Assembly: GCA_964034945.1 (NCBI GenBank)
Contig: OZ035963.1
Coordinates: 48,625,032 to 48,689,031, forward strand
Reading direction: 5' to 3'
DNA: 64,000 nucleotides
Source of the DNA: Chrysopilus asiliformis
Lineage: Eukaryota > Arthropoda > Insecta > Diptera > Rhagionidae
Made by a program: the position numbers and the translations under genes. Shown one piece after another: positions 34,901 through 46,660 of this stretch. Numbering within the stretch: the first letter of the stretch is position 1; each line of letters opens with the position of its first letter. The notes below the pieces were generated by a model. That model was not told the origin of the DNA. It was given only the letters and a program-made list of their open reading frames with translations, and made no database searches.

Positions 34901-37900
34901 TATTTTTCCTACGAAGAACAAGCCTCTAAAAACTCGAAAAAAATATTTACTGGATAGAAAAGGTCTCGGAAATATTTTTCCTACTTAGAACAAGCCTCTA
35001 AAAACTCGAAAAAAATATTTACTGGATGGAAAAGGTCTCGGAAATATTTTTCCTGCGAAGAACAAACCTCTAAAAACTCGAAAAAAATATTTACTGGATG
35101 AAAAAGGTCTCGGAAATTATTTTCCTACTTAGAACAAGCCTCTAAAAATTCGAAAAAAATATTTCCCGGGTAGAAAAGGTCTCGGAAATATTTTTCCAAC
35201 TTAGAACAAGCCTCTAAAAATTCGAAAAAAATATTTACTGGATCAAAAAGGTCTCGGAAATATTTTTCCTACTTAGACCAAGCCTCTAAATATTCGAAAA
35301 AAATATTTAGTCTCGGAAATATTTTTCCTACGAAGAACAAGCCTCTAAAAATTCGAAACAAATATTTACTGGATGAAAAATGTCTCGGAAATATTTTTCC
35401 TACTTAGAACAAGCCTCTAAAAATTCGAAAAAAATATTTCCCGGGTAGAAAAGGTCTCGGAAATATTTTTCCAACTTAGAACAAGCCTCTAAAAATTCGA
35501 AAAAAAATTTACTGGATGAAAAAGGTCTCGGAAATTATTTTCCTACTTAGAACAAGCCTCTAAAAATTCGAAAAAAATATTTACTGGATGGAAAAGGTCT
35601 CGGAAATATTTTTCCTGCGAAGAACAAGCCCCTAAAAACTCGAAAAAAATATTTACTGGATGGAAAAGGTCTCGGAAATATTTTTCCTACGAAGAACAAA
35701 CCTCTAAAAACTCGAAAAAAATATTTACTGGATGGAAAAGGTCTCGGAAATATTTTTCCTACCAAGAACAAGCCTCTAAAAACTCGAAAAAAATATTTCC
35801 CGGGTAGAAAAGTTCTCAAAAATATTTTTCCTACCAAGTACAAGCCTCTAAAAATTCGAAAAAAAAAAAATTTACTGGATGAAAAAGGTCTCGGAAATAA
35901 TTTTCCTTCGAAGAACAGGCCTCTAAAAATCCGAAAAAAATATTCACTGGATGGAAAAGGTCTCGGAAATATTTTTCCTACTATGAGGAAGCCCCTAAAA
36001 ATTCGAAAAAAATATTTACTGGATGAAATAGGTCTCGGAAATATTTTTCCTACCAAGAACAAGCCTCTAAAAACTCGAAAAAAATATTCACTGGAAGAAA
36101 AAGGTCTCGGAAATATTTTTCCTACTTAGAACAAGCCTCTAAAAATGCGAAAAAAATATTTACTGGATGAAATAGGTCTCGGAAATATTTTTCCTACCAA
36201 GAACAAGCCTCTAAAAATTCGAAAAAAATATTCACTGGATGAAAAAGGTCTCGGAAATATTTTTCCTACAAAGAACAAGCTTCTAAAAATTCGAAAAAAA
36301 TATTTACTGGATGAAAAAGGTCTCGGAAATATTGTTCCTACTATGAGGAAGCCTCTAGAAATTCGAAAAAAATATTTCCCGGGTAGAAAGGTCTCGGAAA
36401 TATCTTTCCTACCAAGAACAAGTCTCTAAAAATTCGAAAAAAAATATTCACTGGATGGAAAAGGTCTCGAAAATATTTTTCCTACTAAGAACAAGCCTCT
36501 AAAAATTCGAAAAAAATATTTCCCGAGTAGAATAGGTCTCGGAAATAATTTTCCTACCAAGAACAAGCCTCTAAAAATTCGAAAAAAATATTTACTGGAT
36601 GAAAAAGGTCTCGGAAATAATTTTCCTACTATAAGGAAGCCTCTATAAATTCGAAAAAAATATTTACTGGATAGAAAAGGTCTCGGAAATATTTTTCCTA
36701 CAAAGAACAAGCTTCTAAAAATTCGAAAAAAATATTTACTGGATGAAAAAGGTCTCGGAAATATTTTTCCTACTATGAGGAAGCCTCTAGAAATTCGAAA
36801 AAAATATTTCCCGGGTAGAAAGGTCTCGGAAATATTTTTCCTACCAAGAACAAGCCTCTAAAAACTAGAAAAGAATATTTCCCGAGTAGAACAGGTCTTG
36901 GAAATATTTTTTCTACAAAGAACAAGTTCCTAAAAACTCGAAAAATATATTTACTGGATGAAAAAGGTCTCGGAAATAATTTTCCTTCGAAGAACAGGCC
37001 TCTAAAAATCCGAAAAAAATATTCACTGGATGGAAAAGGTCTCGAAAATATTTTTCCTACTTAGAACAAGCCTCTAAAAATGCGAAAAAAATATTTACTG
37101 GATGAAATAGGTCTCGGGAATATTTTTCCTACCAAGAACAAGCCTCTAAAAACTCGAAAAAAATATTCACTGGATGAAAAAGGTCTCGGAAATATTTTTC
37201 CTACTTAGAACAAGCCTCTAAAAATTCGAAAAAAATATTTCCCGGGTAGAAAAGGTCTCGGAAATATTTTTCCAACTTAGAACAAGCCTCTAAAAATTCG
37301 AAAAAAATATTCACTGGATGAAAAAGGTCTCGGAAATAATTTTCCTACTATGAGGAAGCCTCTAAAAACTCGAAAAAAAAATTTCCCGGGTAGAAAAGTT
37401 CTCGGAAATATTTTTCCTACTTAGAACAAGTCTCTAAAAATTCGAAAAAAAATATTCACTGGATGGAAAAGGTCTCGAAAATATTTTTCCTACTAAGAAC
37501 AAGCCTCTAAAAATTCGAAAAAAATATTTACTGGATGGAAAAGGTCTCGGAAATTATTTTCCTACTATGAGGAAGCCTCTATAAATTCGAAAAAAATATT
37601 TACTGGATAGAAAAGGTCTCGGAAATATTTTTCCTACTTAGAACAAGTCTCTAAAAATTCGAAAAAAAATATTTACTGGATGGTAAAGGTCTCGAAAAAA
37701 TTTTTCTTACCAAGAACAAGCCTCTAAAAATTCGAAAAAAATATTCACTGGATGAAAAAGTTCTCGGAAATAATTTTCCTACTATGAGGAAGCCTCTAAA
37801 AACTCGAAAAAAAAATTTCCCGGGTAGAAAAGTTCTCGGAAATATTTTTCCTACAAAAAACAAGCCTATAAAAATTCAAAAAAAATATTTACTGGATGGA

Positions 37901-38890
37901 AAAAGTCTCGGAAATATTTTTCCTACGAAGAACAAACCTCTAAAAACTCGAAAAAAATATTTACTGGATGGAAAAGGTCTTGGAAATAGTTTTCCTACTA
38001 TGAGGAAGCCTCTAAAAATTCGAAAAAAATATTTACCGGATAGAAAAGGTCTCGGAAATATTTTTCCTACAAAGAACAAGCTTCTAAAAATTCGAAAAAA
38101 ATATTTACTGGATGAAAAAGGTCTCGGAAATATTTTTCCTACTATGAGGAAGCCTCTAGAAATTCGAAAAAAATATTTCCCGGGTAGAAAGGTCTCGGAA
38201 ATATTTTTCCTACCAAGAACAAGCCTCTAAAAATTCAAAAAAAAATATTCACTGGATGGAAAAGGTCTCGGAAATATTTTTCCTACTATGAGGAAGCCCC
38301 TAAAAATTCGAAAAAAAATTTACTGGATAGAAAAGGTCTCGAAAATATTTTTCCTACCAAGAACAAGCCTCTAAAAATTCAAAAAAAAATATTCACTGGA
38401 TGGAAAAGGTCTCGGAAATATTTTTCCTACCAAGAAGAAGTCTCTAAAAACTCGAAAAAAATATTTACTGGATGGAAAAGGTCTCGGAAATATTTTTCCT
38501 GTGAAAAACAAGCCTCTAAAAATTCGAAAAAAATATTTCCCGGGTAGAAAAAATCTCGGAAATATTTTTCCTACTTAGAACAAGCCTCTAAAAATTCGAA
38601 AAAAATATTTCCCGGGTAGAAAAAATCTCGGAAATATTTTTCCTACCAAGAACAAGCCTCTAAAAATTCAAAAAAAAATATTCACTGGATGGAAAAGGTC
38701 TCGGAAATATTTTTCCTACCAAGAACAAGCCTCTAAAAATTCAAAAAAAAAATATTCACTGGGTGGAAAAGGTCTCGGAAATATTTTTCCTACCAAGAAC
38801 AAGTCTCTAAAAACTCGAAAAAAATATTTACTGGATGGAAAAGGTCTCGGAAATATTTTTCCTATGAAAAACAAGCCTCTAAAAATTCGA
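22919..38890 (+). repeat. 72-bp satellite array, main block (about 16 kb)
   Basis: Continuous units of about 72-74 bp in one orientation. Length variation comes from A runs after AATTCG. Subtypes are clustered: CAAAGAATAAG units before about 27.5 kb, CTCAGATCAAGCC and GGGGTGG units at about 29.3-33.9 kb, and TATTCACTGG units from about 35.9 kb on. Higher-order copies are frequent (see findings). A unit lacking about 20 bp (ATATTTAGTCTCGG) marks four related blocks near 28590, 29150, 30650 and 35308. Reading frames of 60-170 residues in either strand are satellite read-through. Confidence 0.97.
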
Positions 38891-39163
38891 GTTTTTAGAG
38901 ACTTGTTCTTGGTAGGAAAAATATTTCCGAGACCTTTTCCATCCAGTGAATATTTTTTTTTTGAATTTTTAGAGGCTTGTTCTTGGTAGGAAAAATATTT
39001 CCGAGACCTTCTCCATCCAGTAAATATTTTTTTCGAATTTTTAGAGGCTTGTTCTTGGTAGGAAAAATATTTTCGAGACCTTTTCTATCCAGTAAATTTT
39101 TTTTCGAATTTTTAGGGGCTTCCTCATAGTAGGAAAAATATTTCCGAGACCTATTTCCGAGAG
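38891..39163 (-). repeat. Inverted segment of the satellite
   Basis: Here the unit is read on the minus strand (for example GTAGGAAAAATATTTCCGAG). Its reverse complement matches the unit series at about 38270-38450 with one added unit. Orientation switches within a unit at about 38890, and back at GAGAGAGAG (about 39160). Confidence 0.9.
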
Positions 39164-39445
39164 AGAGAAGAACAAGCCTCTAAAAATTCAAAAAAAAAAT
39201 ATTCACTGGATGGAAAAGGTCTCGGAAATATTTTTCCTACTTAGAACAAGCCTCTAAAAATTCGAAAAAAATATTTCCCGGGTAGAAAAAATCTCGGAAA
39301 TATTTTTCCTACCAAGAACAAGGCTCTAAAAATTCAAAAAAAATATTTACTGGATGGAAAAGGTCTCGGAAATATTTTTCCTACACTATGAGGAACCCTC
39401 TAAAAATTCGAAAAAAAAATATTTACTTGATGAAAAATGTCTCGG
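39164..39445 (+). repeat. 72-bp satellite array, right end
   Basis: About four plus-strand units end in a shortened unit followed by unrelated DNA at about 39446. Confidence 0.9.
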
Positions 39446-39459
39446 AAAAAAAAACGTAT

Positions 39460-39760
39460 CGAACTAACCATTGATCACAAAAATGAACAAAAGATTTTTA
39501 TTTCTGTCTGTCCGTCAGTCCGTGAACACCATGACTTTCGAAAGGATTGAGCTAGAGACTTGAACTTTTGTAGAGTTGCAAGTAAATAGCAGGGCTAAGT
39601 TCTTGAACGGACAAAATCGGACCATTCCTTCGCCCCTCCCGATAAAATCGAAAAAGTTTTATTGTGGTTTTCTCGAAAACGGTGACTCGTATTGAAAATT
39701 ATTTAAAAGGTAAAATGTATGTAAGAAATGCTTTTACATAATTTCTCAATACATCGAAAT
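39460..39760 (+). repeat. Dispersed repeat family copy (DR-A) at the right edge of the satellite
   Basis: It contains CCGTGAACACCATGACTTTC, GGATTGAGCTAGAGACTTG and TTCTCGAAAACGGTGA, which match the copy at 8312-8640 and related copies. It begins about 15 bp after the last satellite unit. Confidence 0.6.
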
Positions 39761-40321
39761 CCAGTTGAACCACTACTCCCTCCTCATACAATTGCAATAC
39801 TTGTTTCTCGAAAACGGTACGTCGTACCAAATTTGTTTGGACGAAATTTGTTTATAATATGACTTTACATAACCGTTTCATACATTAAAATACATTCAGA
39901 GCACTATTTTCCACTCTTTTTTTTAATAAAAATTTTGTCTGCTTTCGTATAGAGTATTTGCCGATTGGCCCCTGACAGTTTTGGCTAATCTTATGTTTTA
40001 TAATGTTTATCTTTTCAGAATTCACTGCGCGGCGATTCGCATGTTTTTAGAATTTTTAAAATTCTTTTTTATTGTAATTTTTTCTTTAAAAAAAAATTTG
40101 CCAAAATAAACTAAAAACATCGTAAACGACCCCATAATTAACCCAACCTAACAAAATTTTTGCAAACATTCAAATAACTCTGATAACCTTTAGGCATCAA
40201 TTTTAAAATAAATTTTTGATAATCTCATATAATTTTTGGGCATGAGTTGGAGTTCAGTTCAAAAAATCTATTACTGTTGGTTTGATTTTGTGGGTGTTCG
40301 CATATTTTAGTGTTTTGGGCG
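39761..40321. other. Intergenic and promoter region of peptidase gene 3
   Basis: AT-rich sequence with no other gene. No confident TATA box or initiator could be picked. Confidence 0.5.
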
Positions 40322-42494
40322 ATGAACTTAAGAAAAATGTCCAAACTGAATATTTTCATATTCTTAGCAGTTTTTTACACCTGTGCAGTACACAGTTCTG
40401 TAAGTTTTTCAATGAAATTTTTTTCTTAGTGTTTGTGTGAAAATTTTTATGGTGAAAATCTTCCAGAATGGAACTCTTGACGAATGGAAAAAGCTTTTCT
40501 TCATGAACCACACACAAGGATCCATGCGACCAGTGCTTATTAATGTGATGCGGGAAACAATGAATTTTTCAGTAGATCCATGCAATGATTTCTATCAATA
40601 TGCTTGTGGAAACTATAAGGAAGGAAGACTCCACGGAGCGCCACCGGTTGTATCGAATGAAATGGATTTGCTCGGGATTAAGTTAGGTTTCGTTCGAGAA
40701 AACGATCTATCAGCTGATATCACAGAAAGTTCAAATGGTTATGTTTTCCCATGGGAGAATTTTCAAAACTCAGTGCCAATAACCGCAGCCGAATTGAAAC
40801 TTCGAGATTTCTATCAATCTTGCATGGATGTGGACACTATTAAGGAAAGGGGACCAAAATTGGCTATTAATTTTATGCAATCATATATGGATTGGCTAAC
40901 AAATGATCGTGTTTCATGGCAAGATATACTGATGGAACTTCTGTACATGAATAAACCAACTTTTGTCCGTTTCGTATACGTGACCGTTAAGAACACCACA
41001 GTTTGGGTATTGGCACCACCTAACGAGTGGCCAGAATATAAAAAATCACAGAAAAAGGGTAAGAAATCATGCTCCTTCTACAAAATGGACGAAATGAAGA
41101 AAGTGTTGAGTTATGTTGGTGTTGAGGAAAAGCACGTTCAACCAGTCATCGATGATGCAATTATGTTTCACAAAATGCTTTCGCATATCGAAATATCTTT
41201 AAGCGATGATGAAAGTTTTACAGGAATAAGCGAACTTCCAATCCAAAAATTCTCAGAACTTCTACCAAGTATAAATTGGGAAAAGCTTATAACCCTCGTC
41301 ACACAAAAACCACTTGATAAAGACGAAGTGCCTGTCAAGAATGGAGAATTTTTTGAAAGTTTAGAAGAAGTTTTATCCGAAGCATCGAACGACACGATAA
41401 AAAAGTATCTTTTCCTGGAGTTAGCTTACTTAGTAGCGGAATATTCCAGTGATATAATTCCAGTTCCAGACAGATCGAAATATTGTTACAAAAAGACAGT
41501 ATATTTAATGCAAAATGTCGCCGATGCATTCTTTCTTCGAAGACACTTTAGCACAGAAATGGATGAAGATATTTTGGGTATGGCAGGTGGATTAAGAAAT
41601 CAATTTGTACCATATTTGGATACCTGCACGTGGATGAAGGAATCAGACAGGCAATTATTGGCTGATAAAATCCATCAATCTACCATAAACGTTGCATATT
41701 GGCCAAAAGACAACTACCACAAGGTCTTGAAGAAGGAAATGGAGTTTATGAACTCAATAATAATTCATCCTAAGCGGTATTTCCAAAATGCTATGCAGTT
41801 ACAAAAGCATAAATACGAATTTGACATATCAACCTTGCGTGAATATTTTCAAAAAGTCGACGTAACAAACATAAACGCACAATACGATCCCAACATCAAC
41901 GAACTTCAAATATTCTTGGGTATATCTCTGCCGCCTTTCTATCATCCATTGTATCCTGGCTGGGCGAAATTCGGAAGAATCGGTTCTATTCTGGGTCATG
42001 AATTTTGCCATGCGATCGATTTCAACAACTACATGTACGATGCAAATGTGAAAGTACAGAAAATGTCAGGCGAGACTCTAATCAATTACTTTATTCAGTC
42101 CTTGTGCTTAGGAAGACGCTATAATGATTTTACATTTATCGACAAAGGACACATCGATGGAGCAAATACAATCGGAGAGAATATTGCCGACCATGCAGGA
42201 CTGAAATTGTCGTACATGGCATACGAGCAATGGTTGAAACAACATTGGGATCAGCAGCAAAAGGAAGAAATTCCAGAATTAAATTTAACACCGAGACAGG
42301 GATTTTTTTTATCCTTTGCGCAAAATTGGTGCTCGTACAGGGATGATGATGCCGATCTCGATTTGTCGGATGTGCATTCTCCAAACGAGGCACGCGTCCT
42401 TATAACACTCGCCTACAATAAGGATTTCGCTGAAGCATATCGATGTCCTCGTGGCAGCAAAATGAATCCCATAAAGAAATGTGAATTTTCATAA
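40322..42494 (+). CDS. M13 neprilysin-like zinc metallopeptidase, paralog 3 (secreted)
   Basis: Exon 1 (40322-40399) encodes 26 residues with a clear signal peptide (hydrophobic IFIFLAVFYTCAV) and ends at a consensus GTAAGT donor. The intron is 67 bp (40400-40466, CTTCCAG acceptor, phase 0). Exon 2 (40467-42494) encodes 675 residues, giving about 701 in total. Motifs: DPCNDFYQYACGNY near the N-terminus, NINAQY, HEFCH (41997-42011), TIGENIADHAG, FAQNWC, and the C-terminal HSPNEAR His/Arg pair. All M13 catalytic residues are present. The end is CEFS, as in genes 1 and 2, so the three form one subfamily. AATAAA is at 42524. It lies just right of the satellite, 28 kb from gene 2. Confidence 0.95.
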
Positions 42495-42619
42495 AAAAAT
42501 AATTGTATTTCTTTTGTATAATCAATAAAACAATTTTGCAATTTTTAAAAAAAAATTTATTCATGGTTTTTTTAGTTATTCTTTTTATTTTATGTAATTT
42601 TTATACTCTATATCATATA

Positions 42620-43308
42620 TCAGTACCAGGAAGACCGAGCTATGCTCGGTGACCTCAAAATCCTACTTTTGCTGATTTTTGGGGAAAACTAAATTCACAT
42701 TATCTTTACACAGCTTTTCCAGAGTTTTTAAATTCCCGACTTAGAAAGCTAGAAATAAAACTAACGCGCGATAACAAAATTTCATAGAAATCGGTTGAGT
42801 GAGGGTTATCGAGGGGAGGGAAAAGTCAGGTTTGTATTGGAAAAATCGAAAGCCCTTAGTCCCCATGGGGAAGTCACAATAGATCTTAAGGTCGCGGTGA
42901 CACGGGAGCGAGAAAGCACCATCCCATACACATAAAATAAATAAAAATAAAATAGTCCCCTTAGTAATACTGTAAAGTTTCATTAAGATCGGACCACCCA
43001 GTTCGAAGATACCAGCCGAGGGGTATCGAGGGGAGGAAAATGTCAGGTTTGTAGTGGAAAAATCGAAAGCTCTTAGCCCCCTTAGTAATTCTGTAAAGTT
43101 TCATTAAGATCGGACTACCCAATTCGAAAATACCAGGCGAGGGGTCTCGAGGGGAATTTTCTCAGAGGTAAGACCTATCTAGATCGATTCCTTGTCCCCG
43201 CAAATCCCTAACCCCCAAGTTTCGTGAAAATCGTTAGGCGGTTTTTCGAGATCGTTTGTGCAGACAGACAGACAGACAGACAGACATTCCTCGTATTATA
43301 TTATAGGA
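42620..43308 (-). mobile_element. Non-autonomous Helitron
   Basis: On the minus strand it begins TCCTATAATATAATACG at 43308, preceded by A. It ends with the hairpin ACCGAGC-ATA-GCTCGGT (42634-42650) followed 10 nt later by CTGA (42620-42623) and then T. This is the Helitron rule of TC start, hairpin, CTRR end and A/T target. Inside is a TCTG microsatellite and about two and a half copies of a repeat of about 127 bp containing AAGTTTCATTAAGATCGGAC. No Rep/helicase gene. Confidence 0.82.
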
Positions 43309-43319
43309 TACTAGCAGAC

Positions 43320-43925
43320 CCTACGGTGGCAGCTTAAGGTTTTTTGTATAAATTTTAGAATCCCAAAAAACCATAAATAACTTAAAAACTTTTGGGGAAA
43401 AACGTTATCCTTACAGGACCTTCTGTTTCCAATTTTGAAAATCTAACATAGCTAAAAACCTGCTCCTGACAACGCAGATCATTTTGCAAAAAACCGCGTA
43501 AAAATTCGGTCCAGCAGTTTTTGAGTTTTGTAATCTCAAACGCGCGAATTGCGGGCGCACGGACTGAGCTAGAGGCTTGAAATTTTAGGTAGATTCGTTT
43601 TTCGTAAAATGCAAGGCTAAGTTGGTTAATGGGCAAAAATGGGCCGAACGAAAAGGTTTTTTTGCGAATATCTCAAAAACGGTGCATCTTATCAAAAAAA
43701 GTGCAAGAACAAAAGTTATTTAGGATATGATTCTACAGAAAACTCCCATACATCAAAATCCGAGTGGAATAAATTTTAAAAAATCTTATTGGAAAGTTTG
43801 ACTTCAAAGAGGAATTTTGATACAACTGTTCGCCGTTCACTTAAACTTCCAACAATGCCATATCACCATACGGGTTTTCAATAATTCCCAGATTGGCAAT
43901 TATAGCTTTTGTTATGTTTTTTGAT
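43320..43925 (-). repeat. Dispersed repeat family copy (DR-A), reverse orientation
   Basis: It contains the complements of the blocks at 3680-3800 (CAAAACTCAAAAACTACTGG, AAATGATCTGTGTTGCCAG) and the blocks shared with 12050-12440 (GCGGGCGCACGG, GAGATATTCGCAAAAA-type, CCAGATTGGCAATTATAGC). It therefore links those two repeats into one family. It abuts the Helitron. Confidence 0.65.
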
Positions 43926-43965
43926 TAAATCTTAATAAATATTGAGAAAACGCCAACAGTTTTTT

Positions 43966-44150
43966 GTCGAACAAGAAACAAAATTTGAGGAAAATGAAAA
44001 TCTTGAAAATTTTAAATGCCTGTAACTTCTGAACGAATTACAAATCTCTCTCTAAAATATTAAATTCAGACAATTCATTCAGAAGTTACAGGCATTTAAA
44101 ATTAGATTTTAATTTTCTTCAAATTCTAAAAATTTTGTTGTCCAAAGTAT
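43966..44150. repeat. Imperfect inverted repeat, arms about 70 bp
   Basis: AAATGCCTGTAACTTCTGAA (about 44010) pairs with TTCAGAAGTTACAGGCATTT (about 44080). Pairing extends outward through TTTTGTTG/CAACAAAA-like sequence. It could be a foldback element or the stem of a longer MITE. Confidence 0.7.
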
Positions 44151-45120
44151 GAATTTTCGGGACAGAAAATTTGTCACGACTTAAGATTCATGATAAGTTA
44201 TTTCCAAAAAAAATAACTGCCAAATCGGAGCAGCGGCCGATTTCACATGCTTACCCGGCTATAGCTTTACTTTCAATCAAAAAGTAAATGAACCCGAAAT
44301 TGATTATTTTTTGTTCATTAAAAATTAACTTCATTTTGTTTTAACTGATATTACTTAATACAGAAAGCAAAAATTAAATAATATTTAATTAACCTATAAA
44401 CCTTTCAAATTTGATAGCAAATCTTTAAAAAAAATTATAGGGTAGAAGGCGCTTAAAAAGACTAAACACTTTTTCTATTCAGAATTCATTTTGTGGAATG
44501 TTTACATTTGAACAAATAAGTAAAAAGACGTACGGACAATATACCTAGAAAAATATTACAACCAACTTTGTGATATCTTATGTAAAAAAATAAACACACA
44601 AAAGACTTGTTTTTCCAAGTAGAAAATGGTGAGAACGAAAGAGGGCTATGTTGCTTTCTTATGGTTTTTAGTAGGTACTATATAAACAATAAAAATTAGC
44701 AAAAAACACAAGAAAAAATTTTGAAAATAATAAATAAGAAAAAACCATAAGAAAAGCTACATTTGCCAAGGGACGAAATACTCTATGACTACGTTTAGAT
44801 CGCAGATATAATGTTAGTGCGATGAGTTTAGTTCGCTAGTATTAATATTTTGATAGTCGTTGATTTTTTTAAGAAACACATAAAATCCAATGTTGAAATA
44901 AACCAAAATTGGCTTTTTTCCTCTTTGCACAATTTAAAAAAGGTGCAAAACTTTTGAGGTTAGGGACGGTATTGAGATAAAGTGTAATACTAATTTTTAG
45001 TGCAGTACTAAATGCCACGATCTAAAGGTATTATGTCTAAGAACAGATAGAATTTTGAAAGAGATTTTTTCTCTCTCTCTCAAAATTCGAAAGGAGATTA
45101 GCAGCTCCATTGAATTTTGA
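44151..45120. other. Intergenic, no gene recognised
   Basis: AT-rich sequence with no supportable reading frame and a short CT run at about 45070. Confidence 0.5.
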
Positions 45121-45135
45121 TATATAGCAGATTTA

Positions 45136-45639
45136 TCATACTAATATATAAAAATGAGTTGGTGTCTGTCTGTCTGTCTATCTGTCGGTCTGTCTGTTCC
45201 TCTTTCACGCAAAAACGGCTGAACCGATTGACTTGAAATTTGGCATGATTGTCTGTGGTAGTTCTGGTTCCAACATAGGAATACGGAAAAGTAGTGCGAG
45301 GGGTGGGGGGAGTAAGGGGAGGGGGTAAAGTGATTTCGAAACTTAGTTTTTGCGTTATGTTACTCTTTCGCGGGGAAACTACTGAACCGATTGGCTTGAA
45401 ATTCGGCATAGATGTTCGTCGGGGGTCCAGCACCAACATAGACCCATTAAAAAGTAGCCCGATAGGTGGGGGGAGTAAGGGGAGGGGGTAAAGTGATTTT
45501 GAAACTTAGTTTTTGCGCTATGTTACTCTTTCGCGGGGAAACTACCGAGCCGATTGGCCTAAAGTTTAGCTCCAACATAGACCATCAAAAATTTTTTTTT
45601 AAAAAAACTTAACCCGGCAACGATGGGTATGCAAGCTAG
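45136..45639 (+). mobile_element. Non-autonomous Helitron (second family)
   Basis: It starts TCATACTAATATATAAAAATG after an A and ends with the short hairpin ACCC-GGCAACGAT-GGGT (45612-45628), then CTAG (45636-45639) and T. Inside are TCTG microsatellite and two to three direct copies of a block with ATGTTACTCTTTCGCGGGGA and CCGATTGGCTTGAAATT. No coding gene. The 504-bp size and layout match small insect Helitrons. Confidence 0.75.
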
Positions 45640-46660
45640 TGTGAAATAATATTCTAAGCACTCTTGAGTTTATATATTTTTCGATACCATACATCCCCTG
45701 TGGATAAAAACCTAAAATTGTCAGAGTATGTTCCTTCCATAACATAGTAGATGCTCACAAAGGCGAAGTTTATCGAAATTTTACAGGTGGATAGGGGTTC
45801 TGGGTTCTAGAACATTGATTTTAACACAAATCTTGCCTAATATGCTCCTTTTGCTTGCTTATTTAGGTTGCTTTTTTGTCTGTTTGTTTGTCTATTTGTC
45901 AGGGTCAAAATCTTGTAATCTAATTTGAACCCACTGTTTTTCATCCGAATGATTTAAAATTTTGCACACAAATGTTACTCCGATAACAATACAATGGGTT
46001 TACTACTTGGTCGTTGTAAGGATAACAGAAGGTCCGGATAGGATAACATGATTATCCTTTTCCTCAAGTTTTTCGGAAAAAAAGACTCACCTGTGGATTT
46101 TTGCGGTCAAAAAAGTCCGTAAGTCAAAAGTCCGTAAGTCAAAAGTCCGGATGTCAAAAGTCTGTAAGGATATCTCAAAGGTAAGGATATTCTTAGTTTT
46201 TATTTTTGTTTTCTCTCTTTATAAAATGTTGTAGTTTCTTTATAAAATGTTGTAGTTTGCAGTAATTTTTTTACCAGATGGCTGACTCATTCACAAACCA
46301 GAACAATTTTCGCAGGCCGAAACATTGATTGGACTGTAAAAAAAACTTTTATATTGAATCGTTGATAAACTGAGTCGTCAATAAACCAAATTTGCATCGT
46401 GAAATCTAAAATATAAAATTAATTCAACTCAAAAACTCCACAAAAATATCTACCACAACAAACATCAGTTGTGGCAACAACTCTGGTACAGTTACCCTAT
46501 AACATTAACCTACACATTCAAAAATTATCAAAAAACTTTTTTTTTCATATATTATCAGTTTTAAAATTTATACATAAAAATCCAAACATAGCCAAAAGAC
46601 AGCTTTTAAGTTCCATTTTGGCAGTGATTAAAAACACATTATTGTTATTAGACGCCCAAA
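45640..46660. other. Intergenic with short repeats, upstream of peptidase gene 4
   Basis: A four-copy 15-bp tandem repeat (AAAAGTCCGTAAGTC) lies at about 46109-46168. A fragment similar to the 3776-4146 repeat (GTAAGGATAACAGAAGGTCCGG) is at about 46015. No gene was recognised. Confidence 0.55.

Noticed and set aside
14669..38230. Many reading frames of 60-194 codons in the satellite, plus and minus
   Set aside because: They arise because the unit is 24 codons long and some unit types lack stops. The commonest unit type has stops in both frames, and frame shifts are frequent.
14620..39445. CRISPR-like regular array
   Set aside because: Whole units repeat with no unique spacers, in a eukaryotic context with introns and retrotransposons.
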